From: Adineta vaga
Taxonomy: Eukaryota > Rotifera
Direction: 5' to 3'
Length of the DNA: 64,000 bases
Assembly (NCBI GenBank): GCA_021613535.1
Contig: CP075493.1
Coordinates: 5,456,001-5,520,000 of the forward strand
Positions 33,101 to 48,050 of this stretch are shown here, piece by piece. A program made the translations under genes and the position numbers. Position 1 is the first letter of the stretch. Each line of letters starts with the position of its first letter. The notes below the pieces were generated by a model. It was not told the origin of the DNA, ran no database searches, and saw only the letters and a list, made by a program, of their open reading frames with translations.

Positions 33101-34245
33101 GTTTTTATTTTTTGTTTGAAGATATCTATATTCATCTATGTTGTTAAATTATTGATAACAAGAGTAAATGAATTCGAATAGAATGAACATCAAACAGAAA
33201 TGATATCTGTTAGTAATGATGATTTCATATCATATGTATTTTATAATATGACATGTGTCTATGATTTTGATTCATATGTACTACATATCTACATCTGTTG
33301 TTTGTATATTGTCGGCATATGTAATCAAGATGATTTTTCCATTGTTAAGATTTAATAAATAAAATGAAAAACGTAGAGAAACTGATTTTTAACATCTTAA
33401 GTTCGATTGAAAGAAGACATGAAAATGAACTATTGCAATGTGTTATTTACTGAATGTATGCGTTTTTCTTGATTAACAAAAGACTTCTCTTGACATGATA
33501 TACTACTAGTTCGCGTTGTAGTCTTTTTTTTCTTACAATTTATTCATATAATATTAATTCATTTGGATATTAGTCATACATAGAATAAAATATCAAATAG
33601 CTTTGAATAAAAGATTCTTTCCTTTTCGTACATGAATGCATATATGTATGTGTTGGTATTGACAATGCAATGACTTATATTATTTCTATTTCGTTTGTGT
33701 TTCTATAAGACATATTCATGAAATTGTGAAATTTAAAATGCAAATGTCGTCTATATAGAACTGAAGTCTATCGAATCAGCATTTCTATTTCATTATTCAT
33801 ATTGATAATGACGATGGGATTAATGATATATATGTTCAATATAAAGAAGGAGAACATCAAATCAATATTTCGATATGATATATGATACTGACAATCATCG
33901 TTTGTATATCGTGCAACATAGACATAGATGATGGTAATGATCAAGTAGAAGACAATATTCTTATATATAAGATACGAAAGATAAGATATACAGTATGTAA
34001 TTCCAAGTAAATATTTACTTGAAGTTGTTTGTTCGAAATAGCGTAGCATAGAAGATATATATGTATGTATGTTATGGAAAACATATCAAGATGAATATGA
34101 AATTATAGAGTGATACATGTTGTTGTTTTTTTTTTTAATCGAAGAATAGAAAAAAACGACTAAGTCATAGAAAATGAATGAATGAATAAGAGAGAAATTA
34201 TTACTGATGATAAAATGCAAATGTCGTATAGGACTGAAGCCTATC
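30152..34245 (-). other. Complete IGS between 28S-C and 18S-B
   Basis: 4.09-kb uninterrupted spacer. It holds the 18S-proximal hairpin (about 30170-30195), the CGAAGC/GCTTCG inverted repeat (about 30540-30560), the subrepeat array (30735-31625), about 2.1 kb of AT-rich unique spacer, the distal 28S-end duplicate (33735-33781), a shortened TATG repeat (about 34054) and the proximal hairpin (34228-34244). Compared with spacers D and E it lacks a stretch near 31796 (GAAATTTTACTTTT is shortened). The empty site of the non-LTR element is the TTTGCTTATTCG core near 31090. Confidence 0.88.
30735..31625. repeat. IGS subrepeat array, complete and uninterrupted
   Basis: About eleven degenerate copies of 75-90 bp. 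The clearest copies share TATATATGAA or TATATAAAAT, then CCAGTCA-TC-ATTTGCTTA or a variant, then a pyrimidine-rich tail with GTATTCAGCTA (near 30862, 31190, 31355 and 31440). This is the reference copy for judging the array broken by the retrotransposon. A role as spacer promoter or enhancer is inferred only. Confidence 0.7.
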
Positions 34246-34669
34246 GAATCAGCATAACATCGAGCAGAAACTCAGCGGATCGCAATGTGGCGGTTGCTCT
34301 CACGTGTACGTTACTCTGTTACTGAAGAAAGTCGTTTACAATCGATTCTAGCCATTAGTGTTGTTTCGACTAAAAATGCATCGTTGCAATCACAATCTCA
34401 TTTCGATTATGACGAGGCAACAATACGGTAGCTTCATTCATATGTTCACTTGATCAACAGTTTGAACATATATAAATGTGCTGACGACAACCAATGTGCC
34501 AAAAAATCATTGAGTCTAGATCGGATTCCAACTTAGAGGCGTTCAGTTGTAAGCCGTCGGATGGTAGCTTCGCATCATTGTCCTTTCGAACAAATACGTA
34601 AACCAAATGTCCGAACGTACGGTTCCTCTCGTACTAAGTACGATTCCTATATCAATGACAAAATCCAAT

Positions 34670-34722
<53 letters not shown>

Positions 34723-34764
34723 ATTGGTGGGTGAACAATCCAACACTTTGCGAAGTCTGCTTCG

Positions 34765-34802
<38 letters not shown>

Positions 34803-34825
34803 GACGTCGCTATGAACGCTTGGCC

Positions 34826-34860
<35 letters not shown>

Positions 34861-35241
34861 TCACCTCTTGCAAAAAACTCGTTAAATCAAAAGGATCGAT
34901 AGGCCCGGATTTCTCCGTCTGTATTCGTACTGAAAATCTAAATCAAGCTGACTTATGCCCTTTTACTCAATGTGTGGTTTCTGTCCGCACTGAGTCAACT
35001 TTTGGACACCTACGTTAACATTTGATAGATGTACCGCCCCAGCCAAACTCCCCACCTGTCTCTTTCCTTGAAGCAGATCACGTTGATACAAGTATCGACG
35101 TTTGTCACTCAAACACTGGATGTAAAATCCAATCTCTGTATAACCAAGTAAGTAAAGAAACAATGAAAATAATGGTGTTTCATTGACGTGTTGCCACTCC
35201 CATCTACGCTACACTTTTCAAGTCTCTTTACGAAGACAGAT

Positions 35242-35275
<34 letters not shown>

Positions 35276-35282
35276 ATTGAAG

Positions 35283-35324
<42 letters not shown>

Positions 35325-35334
35325 CAGGGACAGT

Positions 35335-35394
<60 letters not shown>

Positions 35395-35396
35395 AG

Positions 35397-35434
<38 letters not shown>

Positions 35435-37636
35435 ATTTGAATTTCTTCACGTTAACATTCAGAGCACTGGGCAGAAATCACTTTGCGTCAACACCAAGTT
35501 TTCCGGCCAATCGCAAAGCTCTGTTTTAATTAGACAGTCGGATTCCCCTAGACGCAGCGAGTTCTAAGTTTGCTATTAAACGATGTCCGAAGTAATACGA
35601 CCCGCAAGCGAACCGCATACCGTAGCAAAACGATTCCACAGCAAGACAAGCCACTAGTCCGAACGATCAGACACATTGCTGCATCCGAAAGCTCAGCTCC
35701 AATAGCAAGTCTACTGCTTTATCATCAAGCCCGAACACCCTAGCACTTAGAGCCAATCGTTATCCCGAAGTTGCCGATCGATTTTGCCGACTTCCCTTGT
35801 GCTACCTTGTTCTAATTGACTAGAGGCTTTTCACCTTGGAGACCTGATGCGGTTTAGAGTACAGATAAGTGCGAAATTGAATATCTCGCTCAAATTTTCA
35901 AGGATCACAAATGATGCACCGAGGAAGTAGCAAGAACGGCTACTCTTTACCTTCATTTGAACCCTATCTCCAGTTGAACTGATTCCAGGGTCGTCTGATG
36001 AAGTAACAAAGAAGAGAAAACTCTTTCCAGGACCACTTGTGATGTATTTGAGCTTGTTTGTGTTACCACATATGTTTGACACGAAATCAAACAATCTCCG
36101 ACACTTAGTACAAGAATATTAACTTGTTTCCCTTTCGATTTGATGGAATATAAATATGATATGAATATAGATATTCCTCGTTCGGAACCCTCTTTCGAGC
36201 GCATCTTAGGACTGACTGACCCATGTCCAATAGCTGTTCACATGGAACCTTTCTCCACGTCAGTCTTCAAAGTTCTCATTTGAATAGTTGCTACTACCAC
36301 TAAGATCTGTACATATGACTGCTCAAGCCACACTCACGTGTTAGCCTTCGACGCAACCATATCAACCGTCCTACTTGTTACGACATGATGTCCGTTAATG
36401 GCTTGTTGTATCGTAACAGTCAAGTATAAGAGGCTCGCTCGAGCGCCATCCATTTTTAGGACTAGTCGATTCGGCAGGTGAGTTGTTACACACTCCTTAA
36501 CGGATTCCGACTTCCATGGCCACCGTCCTGCTGTCTATATCGACCAACACCTTTTATGGTATCTGATGAGCGAGACCATCTGGCTCTTTATCTTGACGTT
36601 TTGTGCATCCAACAGCGCCAGTTCTGCTTACCAAAAATGGCCCACTTGGCACTCACATTCGCTGTTCATTCTCAATGAAGTAGAAAAATGAACTTCATAC
36701 CCATTTAAAGTTTGTCAATAGGTTGAGCGTATTTTACGCCCAATGCCTCTAAACATTCGCTTTACCGGATATAACTGTGAAAATTGAATGCCAGCTATCC
36801 TGAGGGAAACTTCGGACGGAACCAGCTACTAGATGGTTCGATTAGTCTTTCGCCCCTTAACGCATGTTTGACGATCGATTTGCACGTCAGAACCGCTACG
36901 AACTTCCACCAGGGTTTCCCTGGCTTCATTCTACACACGTTAAGTTCACCATCTTTCGGGTCTCATTGCATATACTCTTACTAAGCTCTTTGCCAGCGGC
37001 AATAGAACCTGTCAGTGTTGCGTTCATTGTCATGATTTGCACCAGATGACAGAAATCACACTTCAAACATTGCAAGAATGTTCTTTACTTTCATTACGAG
37101 CAAGGCTTTTCATACAGCCGAACTCTTGCACATGCAGTGAACTCCTTAGACCGTGTTTCAAGACGGGTCGAATAACTCGGCATTTCAAAACTCCTGTTGA
37201 CTTGCCGATTTCATTGACAGCCACAAAACATTAGGCATTGACAATGAATAAAACTAATATTGTTTAGATATTAGTTACTCATGTAACACAAACAATGCTC
37301 ATGGCGTGCCGTACTCGAAAGTACTGAAATCAAAGAACACGTCAGTTTACCTATAACGCCAAGTCGAATTTGTTATTTATGCAAGTCATATTTTTAACAC
37401 GACTAAAAGTCGCTACCAAAATAGACTGATTCGACTAGCTGTAATGTTATAGATCCAGGTTCAGTTAATACTTTGAAAATGCATCCGATTCTAGGCAAGA
37501 ACATATCAATGGACTGTTGAAGTTCCAAATCAACATGTATTACCATCATATAGAAATCGAATTGAATCCAAAGTAATCTGATGAATGCGGCCATTCGTTT
37601 TCTTCTGTACGGTTTTACGTACTATTTAACTCTCTC

Positions 37637-37687
<51 letters not shown>

Positions 37688-38026
37688 GTTATAATATTTA
37701 GCTTTGGAACAAGTTTACGTCCCACGTTGGCGTAGCAATCTCAAACTACGCTACTCGAAAGGTAGACAATGTACGGCACAGAACTATTCGTGATTATAGG
37801 ACTAGCACCTTCTATGGTTAAAGCCCTGATCAAAGGAACTCACACGAACAGGCACCATACAGTAGTTACCCAAATGCTACAATGCATGTCAGAAGTAAAT
37901 CTAACACGCTTCAGCAATGAGCTTTTGCCGGTTCATTCGCCATTACTAAGGCAATCTCAGTTGATTTCTTTTCCTTTGCTTATTAATATGCTTAAGTTCA
38001 GCAAGTATTCTAATTTGACTTCAGCT
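34246..38026 (-). rRNA. 28S rRNA, unit C (uninterrupted)
   Basis: 3781 bp, no insertion at the R2 or R9 sites. From about 36910 towards its 5' end it carries several one-base indels not found in other units, in or beside homopolymers: TTTCCCTGG, CATTTCAAAAC near 37182 and TTACCCAAATG near 37868. These continue into 18S-C and resemble consensus errors more than mutation. The R2-site sequence is CTCTTCTGGTAGCC, as in all units. Confidence 0.93.
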
Positions 38027-38321
38027 TGAAATGTGAAAATAAATGGATAAGTATATATTACACACATATTTATGTTACAAAGTCATTCGATTGCATGTTG
38101 ATTATCAGTAACATGGATATGATAAAGATTTCTCATGTTATGACAGTTCACACAATAAAATTCATTTGTGTATGTGTATAACTCCGTTTTATACGTATAC
38201 AACATTATATAGAAATCTATATAATGATATATGTTATATATGTCTTGCAAGCTAGATAAAGTAATATTATCGAACTTGCCAGCAATTCATTTAGAAAATA
38301 AATGAATTTGATGTTATGTAA
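38027..38321 (-). other. ITS2, unit C
   Basis: 295 bp, same as B, D and E where compared. Confidence 0.85.
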
Positions 38322-38476
38322 ACAAGACTGAAGCAAATTTAGCCTCGACTAATGTCTTGGCTGCTAGATGCGTTCGAGTTATTCATGCTCAATGTGTCCT
38401 GCAATTCGCATTGCTTTCTCGCACTTTGCTGCGCTCTTCATCGAATAACGAGCCGAGTGATCCACCGTACAGAATT
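38322..38476 (-). rRNA. 5.8S rRNA, unit C
   Basis: About 155 bp, unchanged from units A and B. It is the only rRNA gene of this unit without private indels. Confidence 0.92.
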
Positions 38477-38696
38477 ATTTTTTTTTGTTTCTGTATATGT
38501 ATACAATTCGATTCATATTCAATGACAAACAACAATGATTTGTTGAATGGAAAAGTTTGAAACAAGTCACAGTTTTGAATATACTATGACTTGTTAGTTA
38601 CATAATGGTGCGACACAATCATCACACATGTAATATGTATGATGATCGTGCGAAGTTAGAAGTTTTGTTTATGATTGGAAATCAATCATAGAACGG
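38477..38696 (-). other. ITS1, unit C
   Basis: 220 bp, matching unit B. Confidence 0.85.
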
Positions 38697-38842
38697 TAAT
38701 GATCCATACGCAGGTTCACCTACGAAATACCTTGTTACGACTTTTACTTCCTCTAAATGATCCAGTTTGAGCATCTTTTCGATAAAACCGAACGACCCGA
38801 GAGCCGCTCGGAAAACCAAGCCGAAGATCTCACTAAAACATT

Positions 38843-38877
<35 letters not shown>

Positions 38878-40507
38878 ACAGGGACATAATCAGCACATTC
38901 TGATGAAATAGTGCTTACTAGGAATTCCTCGTTGACGGAGAATAATTGCAAGCTCCGATCCCAGTCACGAAGAGAATTTCATGGTTACCCACTTCTGTCG
39001 AAGTAGGAAGAAACATTCTGAACTCTCCAGTGTAGCGCGCGTGCAGCCTCGGACATCTAAGGGCATCACAGACCTGTTATTGCTCCATTTCGTGTGGCTT
39101 AAAAAGTGCCACTTATCCTGCTAAGAAGTCTTGAAAAGTCCCTTCGAACTTTAGACTATTTAGTAAGCCGGAGTCTCGTTCGTTATCGAAATTAATCAGA
39201 CAAATCGCTCCACGAACTACGAACGACCATGCACCACCACCCACCTAATCAAGAAAAGAGCTCTCAATCTGTCAATCCTAAAAGTGTCCTGGCCGAGTAA
39301 GGTTTCCCGTGTTGAGTCAAATTAGGCCACAGGCTCCACTTCTTGTGTGTCCTTCCGTCAATTCTTTTAAGTTTCAGCTTTGCAACCATACTTCCCCCGG
39401 AACCTAAAAACTTAGATTTCTCGAGATCCGCCAGATGAGTCATATAAATAACCGCATCTAAAAGACAGTTGGCAACGTTTATGGTTTGAACTAGGACGGT
39501 ATCTAATCGTCTTCGAACCTCAAACTTTCGTTCTTGATTAATGAAAACATTCTTGGCGAACGCCTTCGCTGCTGTTCGTCCTGTGGCGATCCAAGAATTT
39601 CACCTCTCACACCACAGTACGTACGCCCCCTCTGATCCTATTAATCATTATCTCAATTTCTAAAACCAACGAAATAAAATCGAGATCTTATTTCATTATT
39701 CCATGCAATATATATAGGCGAAAGCCTGCTTTTAGCACTCTAATTTTCTCAAAGTAAACGTTCTGGCAACTGACGACAATCGATAAAGATCATCGCCAGC
39801 CGTCCAGCAAATGAGGATCTGTTAACCAACATGGCCAGTTAGACCAGCTAGCAACAAATACCCGAAATTCAACTACGAGCTTTTTAAACACCAGCAACTT
39901 TAGTTTTCCTTATTGGAGCTGGAATTACCGCGGCTGCTGGCACCAGACTTGCCCTCCAATTGTTAATCGATAACCTGTTTACAGTGTTCCCATTCCGATT
40001 GTCAGCCTAAATAAGACTAACATCGTTATTTCTCTTCACTACCTCCTCGTTTTGAGTGGGTAATTTGCGCGCCTGCTGCCTTCCTTGGAAGTGGTCGCCG
40101 TTTCTCAGGCGGCCTCTCCAGAACCAACCCTGATTCTCTGTACTCGTTACAACCACGGTAGACATATAATGTACCGTCTAAAGTTGATAAGTCAGACACT
40201 TGAAAGATATGTCGTCGACACAAGGTCATACGATCAACACAAAGTTATTTAGAGTCACCAACAAACAGTTCCGGTTAAAGAACTAGAAGGTTTTGATCTA
40301 ATAAAAGCATTCCGATATTACTACCGGAATTGTCGCATGTATTAGCCCAGGCTTTTCCTCGGTTATTCCATTTAGAATTTATGATCAAAGAAAGTTATAG
40401 CTGATGTAATGAGCCGTACGCAGTTTCACCTTAAACCAGTTCATACTTAGACATCCATGGCTTAATCTTCAAGACAAAGGAAAGCCACCGACAAGATCAA
40501 TCGGAAA
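38697..40507 (-). rRNA. 18S rRNA, unit C, with many private small indels
   Basis: 1811 bp against 1814 in D and E. Differences from all other units include an extra A near 38727, one A fewer near 38786, an extra A near 39254, one C fewer near 39629, an extra C near 39892, loss of AG near 40057, one A fewer near 40126 and near 40222, and G to C near 40455 in the conserved ATGCATGG. Most are +/-1 in short homopolymers and hit conserved core positions. Either this is a pseudogene copy or, more likely, the stretch has low consensus accuracy. Otherwise it has the same landmarks as the other 18S genes. Confidence 0.9.
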
Positions 40508-43500
40508 GCTTCGTTATATATATATGCATATACAAGAAGATATGTATATGCTTTTTTTCACAACAAGTCAAATGAAATCACTTCATTATGACCAGTGTTT
40601 TATAGTATAAATATTACATTTATATTCGTTGTTTCATCGAGACGAAACAAAACCAACCCACATCATAGGAATAAATTCATTCCTGTTTTTAATGCAACTC
40701 ATTTACAAGCATTCAAGCCCAAACTATCAACATATGACCAATTATTGAAAACTGATCAACAAGATGTTAGTTTATATATGTGTGTGCGTAAGTTGAAACA
40801 TTTTCAACCGCATTCACTTCTTTGCCATTCGTGATGCATTTTGTTTGCAATTAGTTCGTTTTTTTATATGATATTTGTATATGATCATGTGAAAAGTTGA
40901 CGAAGCAGCTTCGACAAACTTTTTTTTTCATCATACACAATTTATTTCATACTGCTAAACAACTGTATCAACACAGTCATACTAGCCGAACCATCGCTTC
41001 ATCACAACATCATCCTCGAGAAACTAGACCATTCTTGTGTCAGTCGAATCTGTACAAAAATTGTTATATCGGAATCGCGTACTACGAGTTTGCTTCATAT
41101 ATAACTGAGGAATACGTCAATCCATCTGCTTATTCATTTTTTCATTCACCTACGTCGTTGTATTAACTCCATATGTAATACGAAGTAGACTAAATCGATT
41201 TGCCAAATCCATTTTCTATTCAGCTATTTTATTGTAGCAACTTCATATATAATATGAGCTCGAGTTAATCTATTTGCTTGATCATCGTCGTGTCTTCGCG
41301 TATTTCTTTTTCTTTCTTTCAACTATATATTATATACTACGACTTGGCGACCGATTCGCTTATTCGTCTTCACACCCTTGTATATTTCTTTTCTTTCCTG
41401 TATACTGTACTATTCTATATTATATATGAAGAGTGGTCAATCGCTTTGCTTATTCGTCTTTGCTTTTTACCTATTTCTTTTCCTTTTCTTTAACCTCATA
41501 TTATATATGAAATCCAGTCACTCCATTTGCTTACTCATACTTTTGGATTCAGTTATTTCTCTTACTTACTCTTCATCTTCATACGTAAAATCAAGTGAAA
41601 TCAATCCATTTGCTAATTCATTGTCTTCAAATCATGTATTTCGTTTACGCGTTTTGCAACTTCATACTATATATGAAATCAAGTACATCTATTAACTTAC
41701 TCGTTTTCTTGTATTCAGCTAAAACTTTGGTTTTCTCTTCAATTTCATATCATATATAAAATCCAGTCAGTCGATTTACTTATTGATTCTTTCGTATTCA
41801 GCTACATCTTCTCTCTCTGTTATCTTCATATAAAATATCAAACCGAGTCAATTCATTTGTCTGTTCATTTTCCTACATTTTCCTATTCGTTTTTTTCTCT
41901 GTCAATCAACATTATATCGAAAATAAAATTGAAGCAATTTATTTGCTAAATCGGTTTTCATCAATAAGCTAATTGATTTGTTTCAATTGTATACTTTGGA
42001 TGAAATGATGTATTTTATTATGTCAGAGTAAGTATACGTATCTAGATTTCATACATATGACAGATAATAGAAGTCGTTCTCTTCTTCTCGTTAAATAAGC
42101 CAAAAAAAAAGAAATAGTCACACAGTCAAGCATTGATTTGTTTTTCGAAATTTTACTTTTTTTTTTTTCGCACATCATATGTCTATTTTGATCTTCTTTC
42201 ATTTGCAATTTATATAAATTCCGAAAGTAAGTAAAGTTATTTTCTTAACGTTCTCTCATTCATCGATTCATTTGATTCTTCGTTTCATTTATTTTGATTT
42301 TAATTTTCAAATAGATAATACAATGAAACAAATCGATATCAAATCATTCGTTTTATTCTATTGCTGGTTATAGATGTCATTCGATGAAATATTCTTATTT
42401 CATTCGATCGAGAAATGAATAAAATAATCGAATCGAATTTTCTTCATTCAATTCACTTTCTTTAGTTTTTTTCTTATTCAATTTCATTATATTTCTTTTC
42501 TTTTCACATATTCATTTGAAATATTTTATACTTCTATGTTTATCATCATACAATCGAGAAAATCTCTCTTCTATTCTTATTTCATGATTTCATACATTCT
42601 CCAGATGATTACATATATATGAATAAAGTAGAACTATCGTATTTGTTAACTTGATTTCTTCTATAATATCAATCATAAAATTAGCATCTTTATGAGAAAA
42701 GATATGTTTTTCCATAAATCTTCATGGATTTGGTATTCAAGCATATTTTCTCCTTATTAATTTTATAAATATATATGACATTTCAATTTTGACATTTGTT
42801 TTATTTTCGTTTTCTATATCATATTCAATCAAAGATAATATATTCGTCATACACATTTAGCTGTTATATTCAATTGATATAGGTAATTTTAACATTCGAT
42901 CTTCATTCTCATCATTTATCTACATGTATTTAGATCCTTATTTCATTTTACATGCTTGGTAAAATTCAAAATGACATTTATTCATATGTGTATAGTTTAC
43001 GAATCGAATTCCCTTCAAATGTTGAATATTTGTTCATTGTGAGAAAATATAAACTTTTCATATTCATTCATACAAGATACTATTACTATACGATATGAAA
43101 GTTATTGAAAACGATTTTATATTGAGCAACAATCGATCAAGATGACACAACAGATCGATATTTATATCGTAGAAATGTATAGAATGAGAATGAAAAGTTT
43201 CAACATATTTATTGGATGGATATGTTCGTGAACAAAATGCTACTTAATTTAGACGAAATTTTATGAAAATGACGTTGAAACATGTATGATTTTGGTTTTT
43301 CTATTTCATATCCTATGAATAGGAATTAATATAATCGAAAGCTACATGTCAACAATGTGTATAAGCGTATGGAGAAGAGAATTTTTAAATGATCTACTAT
43401 CTATTTGTATACACCCTCAAGTAAACATCGAAAATCATTTGAATTCTTAGATACAAGATGTATGTTTTTATTTTTTGTTTGAAGATATCTATATTCATCT

Positions 43501-44608
43501 ATGTTGTTAAATTATTGATAACAAGAGTAAATGAATTCGAATAGAATGAACATCAAACAGAAATGATATCTGTTAGTAATGATGATTTCATATCATATGT
43601 ATTTTATAATATGACATGTGTCTATGATTTTGATTCATATGTACTACATATCTACATCTGTTGTTTGTATATTGTCGGCATATGCAATCAAGATGATTTT
43701 TCCATTGTTAAGATTTAATAAATAAAATGAAAAACGTAGAGAAACTGATTTTTAACATCTTAAGTTCGATTGAAAGAAGACATGAAAATGAACTATTGCA
43801 ATGTGTTATTTACTGAATGTATGCGTTTTTCTTGATTAACAAAAGACTTCTCTTGACATGATATACTACTAGTTCGCGTTGTAGTCTTTTTTTCTTACAA
43901 TTTATTCATATAATATTAATTCATTTGGATATTAGTCATACATAGAATAAAATATCAAATAGCTTTGAATAAAAGATTCTTTCCTTTTCGTACATGAATG
44001 CATATATGTATGTGTTGGTATTGACAATGCAATGACTTATATTATTTCGATTTCGTTTGTGTTTCTATAAGACATATTCATGAAATTGTGAAATTTAAAA
44101 TGCAAATGTCGTCTATATAGAACTGAAGTCTATCGAATCAGCATTTCTATTTCATTATTCATATTGATAATGACGATGGGATTAATGATATATATGTTCA
44201 ATATAAAGAAGGAGAACATCGAATCAATATTTCGATATGATATATGATACTGACAATCATCGTTTGTATATCGTGCAACATAGACATAGATGATGGTAAT
44301 GATCAAGTAGAAGACAATATTCTTATATATAAGATACGAAAGATAAGATATACAGTATGTAATTCCAAGTAAATATTTACTTGAAGTTGTTTGTTCGAAA
44401 TAGCGTAGCATAGAAGATATATATGTATGTATGTTATGGAAAACATATCAAGATGAATATGAAATTATAGAGTGATACATGTTGTTGTTTTTTTTTTCTA
44501 ATCGAAGAATAGAAAAAAACGACTAAGTCATAGAAAATGAATGAATGAATAAGAGAGAAATTATTACTGATGATAAAATGCAAATGTCGTATAGGACTGA
44601 AGCCTATC
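40508..44608 (-). other. Complete IGS between 28S-D and 18S-C
   Basis: 4.10-kb spacer with the same layout as the preceding one: 18S-proximal hairpin, inverted repeat (about 40896), subrepeats (41091-41980), distal duplicate (44097-44143) and proximal hairpin (44591-44607). It has one extra T near 40600 and one A fewer near 41464 (TTTGCTTTTTACC). It shares with the next spacer TATTACTATACGATATG near 43080 and GAACATCGAATC near 44217, variants that set D and E apart from C and B. No gene is supported. Confidence 0.88.
41091..41980. repeat. IGS subrepeat array
   Basis: Same order of degenerate subrepeats as at 30735-31625, differing by about one base in the whole array. Confidence 0.7.
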
Positions 44609-45032
44609 GAATCAGCATAACATCGAGCAGAAACTCAGCGGATCGCAATGTGGCGGTTGCTCTCACGTGTACGTTACTCTGTTACTGAAGAAAGTCGTTT
44701 ACAATCGATTCTAGCCATTAGTGTTGTTTCGACTAAAAATGCATCGTTGCAATCACAATCTCATTTCGATTATGACGAGGCAACAATACGGTAGCTTCAT
44801 TCATATGTTCACTTGATCAACAGTTTGAACATATATAAATGTGCTGACGACAACCAATGTGCCAAAAAATCATTGAGTCTAGATCGGATTCCAACTTAGA
44901 GGCGTTCAGTTGTAAGCCGTCGGATGGTAGCTTCGCATCATTGTCCTTTCGAACAAATACGTAAACCAAATGTCCGAACGTACGGTTCCTCTCGTACTAA
45001 GTACGATTCCTATATCAATGACAAAATCCAAT

Positions 45033-45085
<53 letters not shown>

Positions 45086-45127
45086 ATTGGTGGGTGAACA
45101 ATCCAACACTTTGCGAAGTCTGCTTCG

Positions 45128-45165
<38 letters not shown>

Positions 45166-45188
45166 GACGTCGCTATGAACGCTTGGCC

Positions 45189-45223
<35 letters not shown>

Positions 45224-45604
45224 TCACCTCTTGCAAAAAACTCGTTAAATCAAAAGGATCGATAGGCCCGGATTTCTCCGTCTGTATTCGTACTGAAAAT
45301 CTAAATCAAGCTGACTTATGCCCTTTTACTCAATGTGTGGTTTCTGTCCGCACTGAGTCAACTTTTGGACACCTACGTTAACATTTGATAGATGTACCGC
45401 CCCAGCCAAACTCCCCACCTGTCTCTTTCCTTGAAGCAGATCACGTTGATACAAGTATCGACGTTTGTCACTCAAACACTGGATGTAAAATCCAATCTCT
45501 GTATAACCAAGTAAGTAAAGAAACAATGAAAATAATGGTGTTTCATTGACGTGTTGCCACTCCCATCTACGCTACACTTTTCAAGTCTCTTTACGAAGAC
45601 AGAT

Positions 45605-45638
<34 letters not shown>

Positions 45639-45645
45639 ATTGAAG

Positions 45646-45687
<42 letters not shown>

Positions 45688-45697
45688 CAGGGACAGT

Positions 45698-45757
<60 letters not shown>

Positions 45758-45759
45758 AG

Positions 45760-45797
<38 letters not shown>

Positions 45798-47999
45798 ATT
45801 TGAATTTCTTCACGTTAACATTCAGAGCACTGGGCAGAAATCACTTTGCGTCAACACCAAGTTTTCCGGCCAATCGCAAAGCTCTGTTTTAATTAGACAG
45901 TCGGATTCCCCTAGACGCAGCGAGTTCTAAGTTTGCTATTAAACGATGTCCGAAGTAATACGACCCGCAAGCGAACCGCATACCGTAGCAAAACGATTCC
46001 ACAGCAAGACAAGCCACTAGTCCGAACGATCAGACACATTGCTGCATCCGAAAGCTCAGCTCCAATAGCAAGTCTACTGCTTTATCATCAAGCCCGAACA
46101 CCCTAGCACTTAGAGCCAATCGTTATCCCGAAGTTGCCGATCGATTTTGCCGACTTCCCTTGTGCTACCTTGTTCTAATTGACTAGAGGCTTTTCACCTT
46201 GGAGACCTGATGCGGTTTAGAGTACAGATAAGTGCGAAATTGAATATCTCGCTCAAATTTTCAAGGATCACAAATGATGCACCGAGGAAGTAGCAAGAAC
46301 GGCTACTCTTTACCTTCATTTGAACCCTATCTCCAGTTGAACTGATTCCAGGGTCGTCTGATGAAGTAACAAAGAAGAGAAAACTCTTTCCAGGACCACT
46401 TGTGATGTATTTGAGCTTGTTTGTGTTACCACATATGTTTGACACGAAATCAAACAATCTCCGACACTTAGTACAAGAATATTAACTTGTTTCCCTTTCG
46501 ATTTGATGGAATATAAATATGATATGAATATAGATATTCCTCGTTCGGAACCCTCTTTCGAGCGCATCTTAGGACTGACTGACCCATGTCCAATAGCTGT
46601 TCACATGGAACCTTTCTCCACGTCAGTCTTCAAAGTTCTCATTTGAATAGTTGCTACTACCACTAAGATCTGTACATATGACTGCTCAAGCCACACTCAC
46701 GTGTTAGCCTTCGACGCAACCATATCAACCGTCCTACTTGTTACGACATGATGTCCGTTAATGGCTTGTTGTATCGTAACAGTCAAGTATAAGAGGCTCG
46801 CTCGAGCGCCATCCATTTTTAGGACTAGTCGATTCGGCAGGTGAGTTGTTACACACTCCTTAACGGATTCCGACTTCCATGGCCACCGTCCTGCTGTCTA
46901 TATCGACCAACACCTTTTATGGTATCTGATGAGCGAGACCATCTGGCTCTTTATCTTGACGTTTTGTGCATCCAACAGCGCCAGTTCTGCTTACCAAAAA
47001 TGGCCCACTTGGCACTCACATTCGCTGTTCATTCTCAATGAAGTAGAAAAATGAACTTCATACCCATTTAAAGTTTGTCAATAGGTTGAGCGTATTTTAC
47101 GCCCAATGCCTCTAAACATTCGCTTTACCGGATATAACTGTGAAAATTGAATGCCAGCTATCCTGAGGGAAACTTCGGACGGAACCAGCTACTAGATGGT
47201 TCGATTAGTCTTTCGCCCCTTAACGCATGTTTGACGATCGATTTGCACGTCAGAACCGCTACGAACTTCCACCAGGGTTTCCCCTGGCTTCATTCTACAC
47301 ACGTTAAGTTCACCATCTTTCGGGTCTCATTGCATATACTCTTACTAAGCTCTTTGCCAGCGGCAATAGAACCTGTCAGTGTTGCGTTCATTGTCATGAT
47401 TTGCACCAGATGACAGAAATCACACTTCAAACATTGCAAGAATGTTCTTTACTTTCATTACGAGCAAGGCTTTTCATACAGCCGAACTCTTGCACATGCA
47501 GTGAACTCCTTAGACCGTGTTTCAAGACGGGTCGAATAACTCGGCATTCAAAACTCCTGTTGACTTGCCGATTTCATTGACAGCCACAAAACATTAGGCA
47601 TTGACAATGAATAAAACTAATATTGTTTAGATATTAGTTACTCATGTAACACAAACAATGCTCATGGCGTGCCGTACTCGAAAGTACTGAAATCAAAGAA
47701 CACGTCAGTTTACCTATAACGCCAAGTCGAATTTGTTATTTATGCAAGTCATATTTTTAACACGACTAAAAGTCGCTACCAAAATAGACTGATTCGACTA
47801 GCTGTAATGTTATAGATCCAGGTTCAGTTAATACTTTGAAAATGCATCCGATTCTAGGCAAGAACATATCAATGGACTGTTGAAGTTCCAAATCAACATG
47901 TATTACCATCATATAGAAATCGAATTGAATCCAAAGTAATCTGATGAATGCGGCCATTCGTTTTCTTCTGTACGGTTTTACGTACTATTTAACTCTCTC

Positions 48000-48050
<51 letters not shown>

